A stretch of 64,000 nucleotides of DNA. Origin: Streptomyces griseus subsp. griseus (GTDB lineage Bacteria > Actinomycetota > Actinomycetes > Streptomycetales > Streptomycetaceae). The DNA lies in the NCBI RefSeq assembly GCF_003610995.1, contig NZ_CP032543.1, forward strand, positions 1,736,001-1,800,000. Reading direction: 5' to 3'. The notes under the pieces were generated by a model. The model was not told where the DNA came from. It searched no databases and worked only from the letters and a program-made list of their open reading frames with translations. Shown piece after piece: positions 57,479-64,000 of this stretch. A program made the translations under genes and the position numbers. Each line of letters begins with the position of its first letter. Position 1 is the stretch's first letter.

Positions 57479-57513
57479 GACCCCGACCACCTCTCCCTCA
57501 CCTGGAGCCCGCC

Positions 57514-57846
57514 ATGAACACCGCCCCTGACCCCACCCCCTGGCTCAACACGGACACCTGCGCGCTCGGCCCCTACCGGGCGGACCTGGTGGAGACGTAC
57601 TGGCGCTGGGAGCAGGACCCCGCGCTCCCGGTCGGCTACGGGCGCCAGCACCCGGAGCCCCTGGAGGCCCGCACGGAGGGCATGGTCCATCAACTGCGCG
57701 GGGACAGCATCCGCTTCACGGTGTACGACCTCACCACCGGCGACCCGGTTCCGGCCGGGGTGGCGACGCCGCTGCCGGACTCCTCCGTCCGCACCGCGGA
57801 GTACGTCGTGATGCTGGCCCCCGAGGCGCGCGGGCGCGGGCTGGGC
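57514..57846 (+). pseudogene. GNAT acetyltransferase gene truncated at its 3' end
   Basis: The ATG at 57514 has a GGAG ahead, and the first 111 residues read as a normal acetyltransferase (LGPYRADLVETYWRWEQDPA, IRFTVYDLTTGDPVPAGVAT, EYVVMLAPEARGRGLG). The acetyl-CoA motif is cut after R-G-R-G-L-G. What follows is unrelated Arg/Ser-rich sequence that stays open to 58041, antisense to the GntR gene. The C-terminal half of the fold is missing, so the product should be inactive. The break marks the left edge of the accessory patch. Confidence 0.7.
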
Positions 57847-57976
57847 GCGGTCTGCGACGAGATCCTGATGACACGCCGGCAAGCGAGTTCACGGGCCCGT
57901 CGGCCATCCGGGCCTGACGGCCCGAGGGCGGCTCACCGCACCGTGACACGGGAGCCGTCCTCAGGGCCGCGCCGGC

Positions 57977-58741
57977 TCAGAACCGGGAGTCGTCGACGTC
58001 GATCTCGTACGCGATCTCCCAGCGGATGTCCGGGACGATGATGTCGGCGGTCTCGACCGGACGGCCCTCCGAGTCGAAGTAGATGCGCTCCAGTTGAGTG
58101 ATCAGATCGCCCACGGAGATGTTGAGGAAGTTGGCCTGCTCGCGCGTGGCGCGGGCGGGTCGCGGCATCTCGAGAGCGGTGGAGATGTTCACGTCGATGG
58201 AGCGCATACGGGCGACCACGCCGATCTTGCCGCGCGGTCCCATCTCCGGGAGCAGGACCTCCGTACCGCCGGTGATGGCCATCGGTTCCCAGCTCGTGGC
58301 GAGCTGCGCCGGCTGGCCGTCCGCGAGGAACTCGTAGTGGGTCATGACGCAGAGGTCACCGGGCTCGATCGCCAGCCGGGCGGCGATGTCCTCCGTGGCG
58401 GGGACCCGTGCGCGGCTGCTGCACTCCCAGGTGCCCTCGGCGCCGTGGTCCTTGAGGTCGGCGCGGAACGGGGAGCCGGTCCGCTCCTGACGGAGGCGTG
58501 AGCGGACCATCCTGAGGCGTTGGCGGGCTTTGCGGACGTACGTGCCGGAACCGGCGCGGCCTTCGAGGATGCCCTCGATGATCAGGCGTTCCATGGCGCG
58601 CTGGGCGACGGACTGACCGACGCCGTACTCCTCGGCGAACCGGGAGCGGGACGGCAGCTTGTCGCCGACCGCCCATTCGCCCGACAGCACCCGGGCACGG
58701 ATCTTGTCGGCCACCTGCAAGTACGGGGTATCGCGAGGCAT
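57977..58741 (-). CDS. GntR/UTRA family transcriptional regulator
   Basis: A 254-aa regulator. The N-terminal winged helix is YLQVADKIRARVLSGEWAVG then RFAEEYGVGQSVAQRAMERL; the C-terminal UTRA ligand-binding domain contains LAIEPGDLCVMTHYEFLADG and DLITQLERIYFDSEGRPVET. This resembles the KorSA-type regulators of actinomycete integrative elements, although a chromosomal metabolic role is equally possible. GGAG stands 12 nt ahead of the ATG. An inverted repeat in the divergent promoter region may be its operator. Confidence 0.9.
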   Translation of the reverse strand: MPRDTPYLQVADKIRARVLSGEWAVGDKLPSRSRFAEEYGVGQSVAQRAMERLIIEGILEGRAGSGTYVRKARQRLRMVRSRLRQERTGSPFRADLKDHGAEGTWECSSRARVPATEDIAARLAIEPGDLCVMTHYEFLADGQPAQLATSWEPMAITGGTEVLLPEMGPRGKIGVVARMRSIDVNISTALEMPRPARATREQANFLNISVGDLITQLERIYFDSEGRPVETADIIVPDIRWEIAYEIDVDDSRF

Positions 58742-58808
58742 TTCGGCGGCTCCGTGAGGGTGCGGCGTTCAGGGCTCGATATTGACAAAGCTAACCCATC
58801 AGGTTGAA

Positions 58809-58822
58809 GCTGAGTATTCAGC
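58809..58822. promoter_or_regulatory. Inverted repeat GCTGA-GTAT-TCAGC, possible GntR operator
   Basis: This perfect 5-bp inverted repeat lies between the divergent GntR gene and the next small gene. A TTGACA at 58782-58787 upstream could be a -35 box of the rightward promoter. Confidence 0.5.
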
Positions 58823-58859
58823 ATTACATGGAGTGACATCGACTTCACAGGGGAGAAGT

Positions 58860-59237
58860 GTGCGCTCAGCACAAGCGCGGGCAGCGGCACTGACCGGCAT
58901 GCTCACCGCCGCCCTCGGCACCGAGCCGCGCGTGGCCGACACCGAGGCCGGCATCCGCGTCGAAGCGGACCTCCCCACCGAGCTCACCGAGGCCGAGCAC
59001 ACGGCGGTCCTCGCCGCCCTGGCCACGGCCGATCACTTCGGGCACACCCTCACCCGCACCACCGAATTCGTCTGGGCCGAGATCAGCAGAGAGGCGACCG
59101 TGACCACGACCGATTCCCCCGACGCGGCCTACCGCGACCTGCTCGCCCACACGACGACGTGCGACGGCTGCCGGGCGGGGGCGGTCTGCTCCACGGCGGC
59201 CAAGCTCATCCGCACCTGGCGCGAGACCCGCGCGTAG
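58860..59237 (+). CDS. Hypothetical protein with C-terminal Cys motif
   Basis: A 125-aa protein, GTG start with GGGGAG 5-6 nt ahead; upstream in-frame TTG at 58782 has no such site. The first 75 residues form a compact alpha/beta-like region (VEADLPTELTEAEHTAVLAA), the last 45 carry HTTTCDGCRAGAVC and a basic tail LIRTWRETRA. The C-x-x-C with a third Cys could bind zinc. I do not recognise the family. It is divergent from the GntR gene and may be its target. Confidence 0.65.
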   Translation: MRSAQARAAALTGMLTAALGTEPRVADTEAGIRVEADLPTELTEAEHTAVLAALATADHFGHTLTRTTEFVWAEISREATVTTTDSPDAAYRDLLAHTTTCDGCRAGAVCSTAAKLIRTWRETRA

Positions 59238-59318
59238 GGCCCGGCCGCCGATCGGCCGGCCGACCCAGCCGCTTACCGAGTCATGGCCCGCCCCACTCCC
59301 CCGAGACGGAGGCACCAC

Positions 59319-59375
59319 ATGCGTACGCCTGCCCCTCACGCCTTACTCCTGGCCCCGCCCGGGAGGCCCCGATGA
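59319..59375 (+). CDS. Putative 18-aa leader peptide with a TTA codon
   Basis: ATG at 59319 follows GACGGAGG and opens the frame MRTPAPHALLLAPPGRPR. Codon 9 is TTA, the rare leucine codon read only by the bldA tRNA in Streptomyces. Its stop TGA overlaps the ATG of the next gene (ATGA), so translation of the next gene may depend on this leader. This is inferred from sequence layout alone. Confidence 0.45.
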   Translation: MRTPAPHALLLAPPGRPR

Positions 59376-59668
59376 TCACTCTCTCCCCGACGGACGTCCG
59401 CACCTGCGAGGCCTGCTGGACCGCCCCGGTAGCGGCGGCCCGCCACACGGAGACCGGCCGCGACCTGCTCTGCGAGGAGTGCGCGGCGGGCGACTACCCG
59501 CGCCGCGTGGACCTGTTCCCGCCGTTCGGCATCTACGGCCTGCCGTCCCGCAGGCTGCGGACCGACGGCAGGCACAGGGAAGGCCCACCGGAGCCACCGC
59601 CCAACCCGGGGCCACCGCTGCCCCACCCTCCGCCCTCACCTTCACCGCCGGGGACACCGCCGGTGTAG
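59372..59668 (+). CDS. Small protein with possible zinc ribbon
   Basis: A 98-aa protein. Two Cys pairs, TCEACW and LLCEECAAG, 28 residues apart suggest a zinc ribbon in the N-terminal half. The C-terminal third is a Pro-rich tail. GGGAGG lies 7 nt ahead of the ATG, which overlaps the leader peptide stop. The function is unknown. It may be cotranscribed with the preceding small gene. The next 200 nt (59669-59870) hold nothing I can support. Confidence 0.6.
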   Translation: MITLSPTDVRTCEACWTAPVAAARHTETGRDLLCEECAAGDYPRRVDLFPPFGIYGLPSRRLRTDGRHREGPPEPPPNPGPPLPHPPPSPSPPGTPPV

Positions 59669-59877
59669 CGCGCCAAGCCCGTACGCCGCGGACTCGGCGT
59701 CCGTCGCGAGCCGTCCACCTCACTGCGGGGAAGTCCGTGATCGCAGGGATGCGCCCTCGGTCGGTCACCCGCGTACGCAGAGAGCCACGGACCACCATCC
59801 GTGAGTGCTCACACGTCACACCGAGCCGGTATCCCCGCACTGCCAGTACGGAGAACGCGGGCCCCGGCTCTCGCTTC

Positions 59878-59923
59878 AACGCCTTCGGGCCCGACAGCAT
59901 GTGCTGTCGGGCCCGAAGGCGTT
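59878..59923 (-). terminator. glnA2 terminator, 21-bp perfect inverted repeat
   Basis: Positions 59878-59898 pair perfectly with 59903-59923 around a 4-nt loop. It lies 28 nt beyond the glnA2 stop, in the downstream direction of that gene. It is the longest perfect hairpin I found in the window. Confidence 0.92.
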
Positions 59924-59950
59924 CCTGCGGGCTCCGTGCCGGCCGGTCCC

Positions 59951-61312
59951 CTACAGCACCGGCAGCAGGTTCTTCAGCTCGAAGGCCGTGACCTCGCTGC
60001 GGTACTCCTCCCACTCCTGCTTCTTGTTGCGGAGGAAGAAGTCGAAGACGTGCTCGCCCAGCGTCTCGGCGACCAGCTCGCTCTTCTCCATCAGGGAGAT
60101 CGCCTCGCCCAGGTTCTGCGGGAGCGGTTCGATGCCCATCGCTCGGCGTTCCGCGTCGGAGAGGGCCCAGACGTCGTCGTCGGCGCCGGCCGGGAGTTCG
60201 TAGCCCTCCTCGATGCCCTTGAGGCCTGCGGCGAGGAGAACCGCGTAGGTGAGGTAGGGGTTGGCTCCGGAGTCGATGGAGCGGACCTCGACACGGGCCG
60301 AGCCGGTCTTGCCGGGCTTGTACATGGGGACGCGGATCAGGGCGGAGCGGTTGTTGTGGCCCCAGCAGATGTACGAGGGGGCCTCGCCGCCCGCTCCGGC
60401 GGCGCGGGACGAGCCGCCCCAGATGCGCTTGTAGGAGTTGACCCACTGGTTGGTGACGGCCGAGATCTCCGCCGCGTGCGTCAGCAGGCCCGCGATGAAC
60501 GAGCGGCCCACCTTGGAGAGTTGGTACTCCGCGCCCGACTCGTAGAACGCGTTGCGGTCGCCCTCGAAGAGGGAGAGGTGGGTGTGCATGCCCGAACCCG
60601 GGTACTCCGAGAAGGGCTTGGGCATGAACGTGGCCTGCACGCCCTGCTCCAGCGCCACCTGCTTCATCACCAGACGGAACGTCATGATGTTGTCCGCCGT
60701 GGAGAGCGCGTCCGCGTACCGCAGGTCGATCTCCTGCTGGCCGGGGGCGCCCTCATGGTGGCTGAACTCCACCGAGATGCCCATCGATTCGAGCATCGTG
60801 ATCGCCTGACGGCGGAAGTCCATGCCCACGTTCTGCGGGGTGTGGTCGAAGTAGCCCGAGCTGTCCGCCGGGGTCGGCCGGGAGCCGTCGACCGGCTTGT
60901 TCTTCAGGAGGAAGAACTCGATCTCGGGGTGGGTGTAGAAGGTGAAGCCGAGGTCGGAGGTCTTGGCGAGGATGCGCTTCAGGACGTAGCGCGGGTCCGC
61001 GAAGGACGGGGAGCCGTCCGGCATCAGGATGTCGCAGAACATCCGCGCGGTGCCCGGAGCCTCCGCGCGCCAGGGCAGGATCTGGAACGTGCCCGGGTCC
61101 GGCTTGGCGATCATGTCCGATTCGTACACCCGGGCGAAGCCCTCGATCGCCGAGCCGTCGAAGCCGATGCCCTCGTCGAAGGCCTGCTCCAGCTCGGCCG
61201 GGGCCACGGCGACGGACTTGAGGAACCCGAGGACGTCGGTGAACCACAGCCGCACGAAGCGGATGTCGCGCTCCTCAAGGGTCCTGAGGACGAATTCCTG
61301 CTGCTTGTCCAT
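59951..61312 (-). CDS. glnA2: Glutamine synthetase-like protein GlnA2 (gamma-glutamylpolyamine synthetase)
   Basis: A 453-aa protein of the GSI family. In S. coelicolor the gene in this position, GlnA2, glutamylates polyamines rather than making glutamine; I assign the same role by synteny. Family motifs are FDGSAIEGFARV, IEFFLL, HHEGAPGQQEIDLRY, MPKPFSEYPGSGMH and NPYLTYAVLLAAG. In the adenylylation region it reads DDVWALSDAER, with Trp where GlnA has Tyr397, so GlnE should not act on it. The ATG at 61312 follows AAGGA by 7 nt; longer in-frame extensions lack support. No GlnR box was seen upstream. Confidence 0.94.
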   Translation of the reverse strand: MDKQQEFVLRTLEERDIRFVRLWFTDVLGFLKSVAVAPAELEQAFDEGIGFDGSAIEGFARVYESDMIAKPDPGTFQILPWRAEAPGTARMFCDILMPDGSPSFADPRYVLKRILAKTSDLGFTFYTHPEIEFFLLKNKPVDGSRPTPADSSGYFDHTPQNVGMDFRRQAITMLESMGISVEFSHHEGAPGQQEIDLRYADALSTADNIMTFRLVMKQVALEQGVQATFMPKPFSEYPGSGMHTHLSLFEGDRNAFYESGAEYQLSKVGRSFIAGLLTHAAEISAVTNQWVNSYKRIWGGSSRAAGAGGEAPSYICWGHNNRSALIRVPMYKPGKTGSARVEVRSIDSGANPYLTYAVLLAAGLKGIEEGYELPAGADDDVWALSDAERRAMGIEPLPQNLGEAISLMEKSELVAETLGEHVFDFFLRNKKQEWEEYRSEVTAFELKNLLPVL

Positions 61313-61553
61313 TGCCACATCCTTGCAGTTCAGACGGTCCGTGCACCACCGCCCGGGGTAGGGGGACACTTCAGTATCGCGACCCGGGATTTCCCCCAGA
61401 TTACGCACACGGTGTGAGAGAGAGCACTCGGCCACCCACTACGATCGGCGACCGTGGCGTCCGGGGGCCGCGGCGGCTCTCCCGCCCGCCTGCCCGCACC
61501 GGTCACCGGACCGGTCCTCCCCCTCCCGCCCCTTCGCAGAAGGACTCGACGCC

Positions 61554-62246
61554 ATGAGTTTCGGCCCCGGCGATCCCCTGTACGCCACCCCGCCCCGGCA
61601 GCCCTCCGGCAGCGCCCGCTCCACCCGCAACCGGGCCGTCGCCATAGGGCTCAGCGCCGCCGTCGTGGCCGGTCTGGCCGTCTTCGGTACGTACATGGTG
61701 CTGGAGACGTCCGGGGCCGGGGAGAACCGGAGCAGCGGTTCCGCCGGCCAGGACGACAAGCCGTCCGGCGGCGGCAACGGCGATACCGGCGGGACCATCG
61801 CGGGGGTCAAGTCCTGGGATGCAGCCGAGCTCGGACGCGCCCACTCCGCCGGGGATGTCGACTATCCGATGACCCCTCCCGTCGGCGGCGACCACAACCC
61901 GTCCTGGCTCAACTGCGACGGCGACGTATACGAAAAGGCCGTCCCGAACGTCAACGCGGTGCACTCCCTGGAGCACGGCGCTGTCTGGGTCACGTACAGC
62001 ACCAGGGCCGCCGATGGGGATGTGGCCAAGCTCGCCGAGCGGGTCCGGAGCACCCCGTTCACCTTCATGAGCCCGTACGCGGACCAGGAAGGCGCCATCG
62101 TGCTCAGCGCCTGGGGCAAGCAGGTCACCGTGGACAGTGCCGGCGACCGGCGGGTGGACCAGTTCCTCGCGCGGTACGTCCAGGGGCCGCAGACCCCCGA
62201 GCCCGGCGCCCCCTGCACCGGCGGGCTGAAGACGGTCCCGCGGTGA
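61554..62246 (+). CDS. DUF3105 membrane-anchored protein
   Basis: A 230-aa protein with one N-terminal membrane segment (AVAIGLSAAVVAGLAVFGTY), a Gly/Ser/Asn linker, and an outer DUF3105 domain with VDYPMTPPVGGDHNPSWLNC, NAVHSLEHGAVWVTY and PCTGGL. The paired His and Cys residues look like metal ligands. The function is unknown. AGAAGGA precedes the ATG. The next gene overlaps by GTGA, so the two are coupled. In other Streptomyces this pair is also adjacent, near glnA2. Confidence 0.88.
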   Translation: MSFGPGDPLYATPPRQPSGSARSTRNRAVAIGLSAAVVAGLAVFGTYMVLETSGAGENRSSGSAGQDDKPSGGGNGDTGGTIAGVKSWDAAELGRAHSAGDVDYPMTPPVGGDHNPSWLNCDGDVYEKAVPNVNAVHSLEHGAVWVTYSTRAADGDVAKLAERVRSTPFTFMSPYADQEGAIVLSAWGKQVTVDSAGDRRVDQFLARYVQGPQTPEPGAPCTGGLKTVPR

Positions 62247-62947
62247 CCGCCGACGCCGGGCGGACAGCCGACAGTGAGGGGCGGGGACGGACTCGTCGCG
62301 TGTGGTGGGTCGCCGGAGGTGTTGTCGTCCTCCTCCTGGCCCTCGCCGGGGTCGCCGCCTTCGCCTCCGCGCGGGGGGACGGGGGAAGCGGTGTTCCCGG
62401 TGTCGATTCCGCCGATGCCGGGTTCGCCCGGGACATGGCCGTCCACCACCAGCAGGCCGTGGAGATGTCCTTCATCGTCCGCGACCGTACGGACGGTGAG
62501 GACGTACGCCGTCTCGCCTACGACATCGCCAACACCCAGGCCAACCAGCGCGGGATGCTGCTGGGCTGGCTCGATCTGTGGGTGCTGCCCAAGGTCGCCC
62601 CGGGCGGAGCCGGGCCCATGGCGTGGATGGGGCACGGGGACGGACATGGTGATCATGCGGGCGGGCACGGGGACGGTGGTGGTGGCGCCGGGCTGATGCC
62701 GGGGATGGCCACCGAGGACGAGCTCACGCGGCTCGGGACGCTCCGTGGTGAGGAGGCCGAGGTCTTCTTCCTCCAGTTGATGACCGATCACCACAAGGGC
62801 GGCGTCTCCATGGCCGAGGCGTGCGCCTCGCGTTGTGCCGTACCGGTGGAGAAACGGCTCGCCCGGGGCATGGTCGAAGGGCAGCAGTCGGAGCTGCGGC
62901 TCATGCGCGACATGCTGGCCGCGCGTGGGGCCAAGCCCCGTAGCTGA
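62243..62947 (+). CDS. DUF305 membrane-anchored protein
   Basis: A 234-aa protein with an N-terminal membrane anchor (VWWVAGGVVVLLLALAGVAA) and an external DUF305 domain: DSADAGFARDMAVHHQQAVE near the start and FFLQLMTDHHKGGVSMAEAC at the end, both with the family's His pairs. A Gly/His/Asp-rich insert (about residues 130-155) adds many more His and could bind copper or zinc. Its GTG start overlaps the stop of the DUF3105 gene. DUF305 is widespread with uncertain function; metal binding is inference. Confidence 0.9.
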   Translation: MTADAGRTADSEGRGRTRRVWWVAGGVVVLLLALAGVAAFASARGDGGSGVPGVDSADAGFARDMAVHHQQAVEMSFIVRDRTDGEDVRRLAYDIANTQANQRGMLLGWLDLWVLPKVAPGGAGPMAWMGHGDGHGDHAGGHGDGGGGAGLMPGMATEDELTRLGTLRGEEAEVFFLQLMTDHHKGGVSMAEACASRCAVPVEKRLARGMVEGQQSELRLMRDMLAARGAKPRS

Positions 62948-63098
62948 GCCTGGCCGGATGAGCCGTACGTCAGCCCCCGGCCCCGTACCAGCGCACCCGA
63001 ACGGGTGATTGCGGTCGCGCCTCCCCCGCCGGCCGATGACGATGGGGTGCGCTCGGGGCCGTACGGCAGTGCCATCGGCACGCAGGAGGAAATCCCCC

Positions 63099-63524
63099 AT
63101 GACGACCGCCAAAGACATCATGCACAGCGGGGCCCGCTGGATCCCCGCCCACGAGACCCTCGACCGTGCGGCGCAGCTGATGCGTGAGCACAACGTGGGC
63201 GCGCTGCCCGTCTCCGCCAACGGTGACGCGGACCGGATGGTCGGCATCATCACCGACCGGGACATCGTCGTCGGCTGTGTGGCCAAGGGCCACGACCCGT
63301 CCAAGGTGACCGCGGGCGACCTCGCGCAGGGCACGCCGCGCTGGATCGAGGCGGGCGCGGATGTGAACGCGGTCCTGGAGGAGATGCAGAACCACCGCAT
63401 CCGCCGGCTCCCCGTCGTCGAGAACAAGAAGCTCGTCGGCATGATCAGTGAGGCCGATCTCGCGCACCACCTCACCGAGGAGCAGATCGCGGCCTGGGCG
63501 GAGAAGGTGTACTCCCGCAGTTGA
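63099..63524 (+). CDS. CBS-pair protein, HRP1-like
   Basis: A 141-aa protein of two CBS domains. It strongly resembles mycobacterial HRP1 (Rv2626c), a hypoxia-induced CBS protein, in MTTAKDIMHSGARWIPAHET, AAQLMREHNVGALPV, GIITDRDIVVG and RRLPVVENKKLVGMISEADL. CBS pairs often bind adenosyl ligands. AGGAGGAAATCCCCC precedes the ATG. No hypoxia-regulator site was recognised upstream. A hairpin terminator follows. Confidence 0.92.
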   Translation: MTTAKDIMHSGARWIPAHETLDRAAQLMREHNVGALPVSANGDADRMVGIITDRDIVVGCVAKGHDPSKVTAGDLAQGTPRWIEAGADVNAVLEEMQNHRIRRLPVVENKKLVGMISEADLAHHLTEEQIAAWAEKVYSRS

Positions 63525-63538
63525 GAAGCCCGTGGGTG

Positions 63539-63572
63539 AGTGGCCCGGTATCCCTCGGGGTGCCGGGCCACT
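63539..63572 (+). terminator. Terminator hairpin after the CBS gene
   Basis: A 10-bp perfect stem (63539-63548 with 63563-63572) continues inward with a few more pairs. It lies 15 nt after the stop. Confidence 0.8.
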
Positions 63573-63583
63573 GTTCGGCCGTA

Positions 63584-63602
63584 TACCCACCGGGGGTAGG
63601 GT
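63584..63602 (+). promoter_or_regulatory. Copper-box-like repeat and leaderless promoter
   Basis: TACCC-ACCGG-GGGTA is an inverted repeat like the CsoR operators of actinobacteria. TAGGGT at 63597-63602 overlaps it as a -10 box and ends 7 nt before the next ATG, so repressor binding would block a leaderless promoter. Confidence 0.5.
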
Positions 63603-63609
63603 GGCCGGC

Positions 63610-64000
63610 ATGGTCAGCACGGTCGGCGGAAGCCGGAGCGGGGGCGGAGGCACGGGCGGCAGCGTGATGTACGGGCAGCTCCTGCTGCTCGCCGCGCTGC
63701 TCCTCGGCATCGTGACCATGCATACCGTCGGGCATCCCGCCGCTGAGCATGGCCCGTCGGCTGCGGTGCCGGTGTCCGTGTCGGACGCGGCGGACATGCC
63801 CGTGGCCCCGTCTGACGCCGCGCATTCATCCCCCGACCACTCCCCCATGAGCGGCATGGACCCGCTCTCCGTCTGCCTCGCCGTCCTCGGCGCCTGGGGG
63901 CTCGCCCTCGTCGGTGCCTGGCTGCTGCTCGGGCGCGCGGACGGGCGGTCCCTCGGTACGCCGGTGGGTGCGGGGCTTCTGCGGGTGCTGCGGCCGAATC
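63610..64000 (+). CDS. DUF6153-like membrane protein, 5' part (runs off the window)
   Basis: The ATG at 63610 opens a frame that is still open at the window end, 130 codons. It has a first membrane segment (QLLLLAALLLGIVTMHTVGH), a His/Ser/Asp-rich external loop with MSGMDPLSVC, and a second membrane segment (CLAVLGAWGLALVGAWLLL). This matches the DUF6153 family as I recall it. The His and Met residues on the external side and the upstream copper-box-like repeat suggest a role in copper handling, which is inference. Confidence 0.7.
   Translation, partial: MVSTVGGSRSGGGGTGGSVMYGQLLLLAALLLGIVTMHTVGHPAAEHGPSAAVPVSVSDAADMPVAPSDAAHSSPDHSPMSGMDPLSVCLAVLGAWGLALVGAWLLLGRADGRSLGTPVGAGLLRVLRPN

Overview
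The window is chromosomal DNA of a Streptomyces species. The base composition is very GC-rich with strong third-position GC. GTG and TTG starts are frequent, several promoters look leaderless, and the gene order lipB-lipA ... glnA ... glnII ... glnE ... glnA2 is the one I know from the core of the S. coelicolor chromosome (roughly SCO2191 to SCO2241, from memory, not searched). I saw no rRNA, tRNA or CRISPR array.

Layout. 1-7 kb: end of an FAD oxidoreductase, a helix-turn-helix/TPR-type regulator, the lipoate genes lipB and lipA, a small conserved protein, a DUF4191-type membrane protein and an RDD membrane protein. 7-9 kb: glnA (type I glutamine synthetase) behind a clear GlnR box. 9-14 kb: a patch of gene decay, with an acetyltransferase, a chloramphenicol-phosphotransferase-like remnant, an IS5-type transposase remnant, an ArsC-like protein, a frameshifted AhpD/carboxymuconolactone decarboxylase gene with its intact divergent MocR-type regulator, and a Gfo/Idh/MocA oxidoreductase. 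15-18 kb: a translationally coupled pair of poorly characterised genes, a vWA-like protein and a protein resembling the ARPP family with a C-terminal Fis-like helix-turn-helix. 18-23 kb: glnII with a second GlnR box, two tiny ORFs ahead of an orphan winged-helix regulator, an MMPL transporter remnant, a two-component system, GC-rich repeats and a deletion scar that joins the tails of two divergent genes. 23-32 kb: a secreted DUF1996 protein, a lipoprotein, a methyltransferase, a hydrolase/ferredoxin-reductase/TetR group, a DUF2470 gene behind an iron box, and a large NTPase/TPR protein.

32-48 kb is a starch and maltodextrin utilisation cluster. A secreted amylopullulanase and a secreted alpha-amylase cut starch outside the cell. 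MalE-MalF-MalG import maltodextrins; their ATPase is not encoded here. AglA hydrolyses them in the cytoplasm. Two paralogous LacI-family regulators flank the set, and TTGC/GCAA inverted repeats sit upstream of the amylase and between malE and malR.

48-57 kb: a PAP2-like membrane enzyme, an amidohydrolase, glnE (glutamine synthetase adenylyltransferase, with an apparent one-base frameshift near its end), a PNPOx-fold protein, a PrmC-like methyltransferase, and a DHA2 efflux pump with a divergent TetR. 57.5-59.7 kb is a small accessory patch: a truncated acetyltransferase, a GntR/UTRA regulator and small hypothetical genes, one behind a TTA-containing leader peptide. 59.9-64 kb: glnA2, a DUF3105/DUF305 pair, an HRP1-like CBS protein, and the start of a DUF6153-like gene behind a copper-box-like repeat.

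The common thread is nitrogen: three glutamine synthetase-family genes, two GlnR boxes and the adenylyltransferase lie within 54 kb. At least six broken genes show active gene decay in the spaces between conserved blocks.
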